DNA from: Paraburkholderia polaris
Lineage (GTDB): Bacteria; Pseudomonadota; Gammaproteobacteria; Burkholderiales; Burkholderiaceae
Direction of reading: 5' to 3'
Assembly: GCF_012927345.1 (NCBI RefSeq)
Contig: NZ_JABBGJ010000011.1
Span: 1-64,000 of the forward strand
DNA: 64,000 bases
Part shown: piece by piece, positions 62,484 to 64,000 of the stretch
Layout of the letters: the number at the start of each line of letters is the position of its first letter
How positions within the stretch are numbered: the first letter of the stretch is position 1
Notes under the pieces: model-generated
Told to the model about the DNA's origin: nothing
Seen by the model: the letters and a program-made list of their open reading frames with translations, nothing else
Database searches by the model: none
Program-made: the position numbers and the translations under genes

Positions 62484-64000
62484 TTACTGCGGGTGCTTAC
62501 CGGTTTCCACCATTTGCATCGGCGCGGTTTCGACCGGCGGCAATGCCTTACGCTCGCGACCCACGCGAACCGGCTTGGCCGCTTGCGCAGCAGCTTCTTG
62601 CGCGGCGCGCAGCTTGTCGGCGTCGGTGTTCACCCAGACAAGACCGGCTTGTTCCAGCACCGGCTTCAGGGCTTCCGCCGACACACCGGCATTACGCGGT
62701 GCTTGCGGCGCAGCTGCAACGGGTGCCGGCTCGACTGCTGCCGGCTCGACCACCGCTTCAACTGCCGGTGCGACCGCTGCAACGACCGGTTGCGCTTCGA
62801 AGATATCGGCTTGCCGTGCCGGCTGGGCGGCCGGTGCTTCGACCACTGCCGCCGGGGCTGCGGTTTCTACCGGAGCCGGAGCAGCTTGCGCTTCAACGAC
62901 CGGAGCAACTGCCGGCGTTTCGACCAGCGCTTCAACCGGGGCTTCAACGCGAGCGACCGGTTCGACGAACGAAACCGTTTCGCTTGCGGCCGGCACAGCT
63001 TGCGCTGCTTCGACCGGCGCGGCAACGGCTTGCGCCACCGGCGCTTTCACTGCTTGCTCGACCGCAACGGGGGCCACCGGCGCTTCTGCGACCGGCGCAA
63101 CCGTTTCCGCCTTCGCAGCCGTCTCGACGGCGACGGCCGGCGTTTCAGTTACAGCGTGCAGTTCGCTGACCACGACGGTTTCCGTCGCAACAGCAGCGAC
63201 AGCCACTTCCACCGGCTTAACGTCGGTCACTTCGTTGACTTCAGCCTTGTGCTCGACCGGTTGATGCGCGGTGCGCACCGGTGCTTCGTCGGTCACATTG
63301 GCGGTGTCGCTTTCGCCTTCCGCGACGTCCGCAGCCAGGTTGCCGTTCACGTCTTCTTCACGCTCACGACGGCCACCACGACGGCCGCGACGGCGACGAC
63401 GGCGCTCTTCACCTTCACGCGCCACCGCTTCCTGATCGATCGGCGCACCGTTTTCGCCCAAGGCGATCTGGTTTTGCGCCAGTTCTTCCGCCGCTTGCGT
63501 TTCGTTTTGCGTCAGTGCATCTGCCGCTTCCGGCTGCGGCTTGCGGCGTTCGCCACGTTCAGCGCGCTCGCCACGCTCACGGCGTTCGCCGCGTTCCTGG
63601 CGCTCGCCACGTTCGGCACGCGGTGCGCCGTCGACGGTTTCCGCACGCTCGTTGCCGCGATTGTCGCGGTCACGGTTTTCGCGGCCCTCGCGACCTTCAC
63701 GCGGCTCACGAGCCTCGCGCGGTTCGCGGCCTTCACGGGCCTCGCGCGGTTCACGCTGCTCACGGTTAGCACGCGGCTCGCGCGATTCACGGGCTTCACG
63801 CGGTTCACGACCTTCGCGTGCCTCACGGCCTTCACGCGGTTCGCGTTCCTCGCGACGCTGCGACGGCTGCTGACCTTGAGCCGGACGGCCGCCGGTCGTG
63901 CCTTCGGCGCGGCCCGCTGCATCACGGCCGCCTGCGCCGCCACGGCGATTGCGGTTGCGGTCGCCGCCGCGTTCGCCGGTGCGCTCACCGCGCTCCGTGC
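62484..64000 (-). CDS. rne: ribonuclease E, C-terminal scaffold region (5' part outside window)
   Basis: About 505 codons remain open from the right edge to the stop, with no in-frame stop in between; internal start codons in this frame are not real starts. RNase E begins mRNA decay and rRNA processing. Only the non-catalytic tail is here. First comes an Arg/Glu tract with (R-E-x) tripeptides (about 63670-63860) and GER/AER repeats, then RRRRRRGRRGGRREREED, a likely RNA-binding site. A long Ala/Val/Glu/Pro-rich spacer (about 62600-63250) and a conserved end VGRERKALPPVETAPMQ follow. A terminator follows. Confidence 0.88.
   Translation of the reverse strand, partial: TERGERTGERGGDRNRNRRGGAGGRDAAGRAEGTTGGRPAQGQQPSQRREEREPREGREAREGREPREARESREPRANREQREPREAREGREPREAREPREGREGRENRDRDNRGNERAETVDGAPRAERGERQERGERRERGERAERGERRKPQPEAADALTQNETQAAEELAQNQIALGENGAPIDQEAVAREGEERRRRRRGRRGGRREREEDVNGNLAADVAEGESDTANVTDEAPVRTAHQPVEHKAEVNEVTDVKPVEVAVAAVATETVVVSELHAVTETPAVAVETAAKAETVAPVAEAPVAPVAVEQAVKAPVAQAVAAPVEAAQAVPAASETVSFVEPVARVEAPVEALVETPAVAPVVEAQAAPAPVETAAPAAVVEAPAAQPARQADIFEAQPVVAAVAPAVEAVVEPAAVEPAPVAAAPQAPRNAGVSAEALKPVLEQAGLVWVNTDADKLRAAQEAAAQAAKPVRVGRERKALPPVETAPMQMVETGKHPQ

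Overview
The window is high-GC bacterial chromosome. Its gene orders and families point to a betaproteobacterium of the Burkholderia/Paraburkholderia group: rpsP-rimM-trmD-rplS, moaA-mobA-moeA next to an RNase E with a long Arg/Glu-rich tail, mog-darP beside pmbA and folA, and a CobD/CbiB-family gene. There are no insertion sequences, prophage genes, CRISPR arrays or rRNA genes. Apart from one ~10 kb accessory locus and several short tandem-repeat tracts, it reads as ordinary core chromosome.

Layout. 1-6 kb: the 3' end of an acyl-CoA dehydrogenase gene, dadA with a divergent lrp-family regulator, a radical SAM protein, a TM2 protein and a PQQ-type sugar dehydrogenase. 6.1-8.7 kb: ribosomal protein and RNA-modification operon with a near-consensus sigma-70 promoter and a clear terminator. 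8.8-18 kb: housekeeping (Nudix CoA pyrophosphatase, CobD/CbiB-like membrane protein, zinc-ribbon protein, rsgA, M48 protease, orn, mog, darP, pmbA, folA). 18-28 kb: the accessory locus. 28-36 kb: thyA, a FecR/DUF6600 protein with a Gln/Pro-rich tail, an ArsR-like regulator, a tiny lipoprotein, an MFS transporter and a GlxA-type regulator; this stretch is rich in short tandem repeats. 36-51 kb: thioesterase, fumC, phospholipase D protein, bile-acid-symporter-family carrier, MATE exporter, S4 protein, UvrD-like helicase, azlCD with an AraC regulator, creA. 51.1-51.5 kb: three identical tRNA-Asn genes in tandem. 51.5-64 kb: fdxA, pncB, LutC-like protein, antiporter, hydroxyacid reductase, rmuC, GNAT protein, molybdenum cofactor genes and the 3' part of rne.

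The most interesting system is the locus at 18.0-27.9 kb. Seven minus-strand genes have the organisation of a Fap functional-amyloid operon: a subunit with three GNIGVN(I/V)ASG-type repeats separated by linkers, a second three-repeat subunit, a periplasmic C39-type cysteine peptidase, a FapE-like protein and a coiled-coil-plus-beta-barrel FapF-like exporter. It is headed by an unrecognised exported protein carrying a double-glycine-like motif. Two paralogous sigma-54 activators with VpsR-like N-terminal domains flank it. Directly upstream of the first gene is a good -24/-12 sigma-54 promoter, and about 100 bp further upstream lies a perfect 18-bp palindrome that could be an activator site. The locus separates folA from thyA.

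Gene starts were moved from the longest reading frame where a ribosome binding site, upstream-gene overlap or family length supported it; the reasons are given per gene. Product names rest on recognised motifs read by eye, not on database searches.
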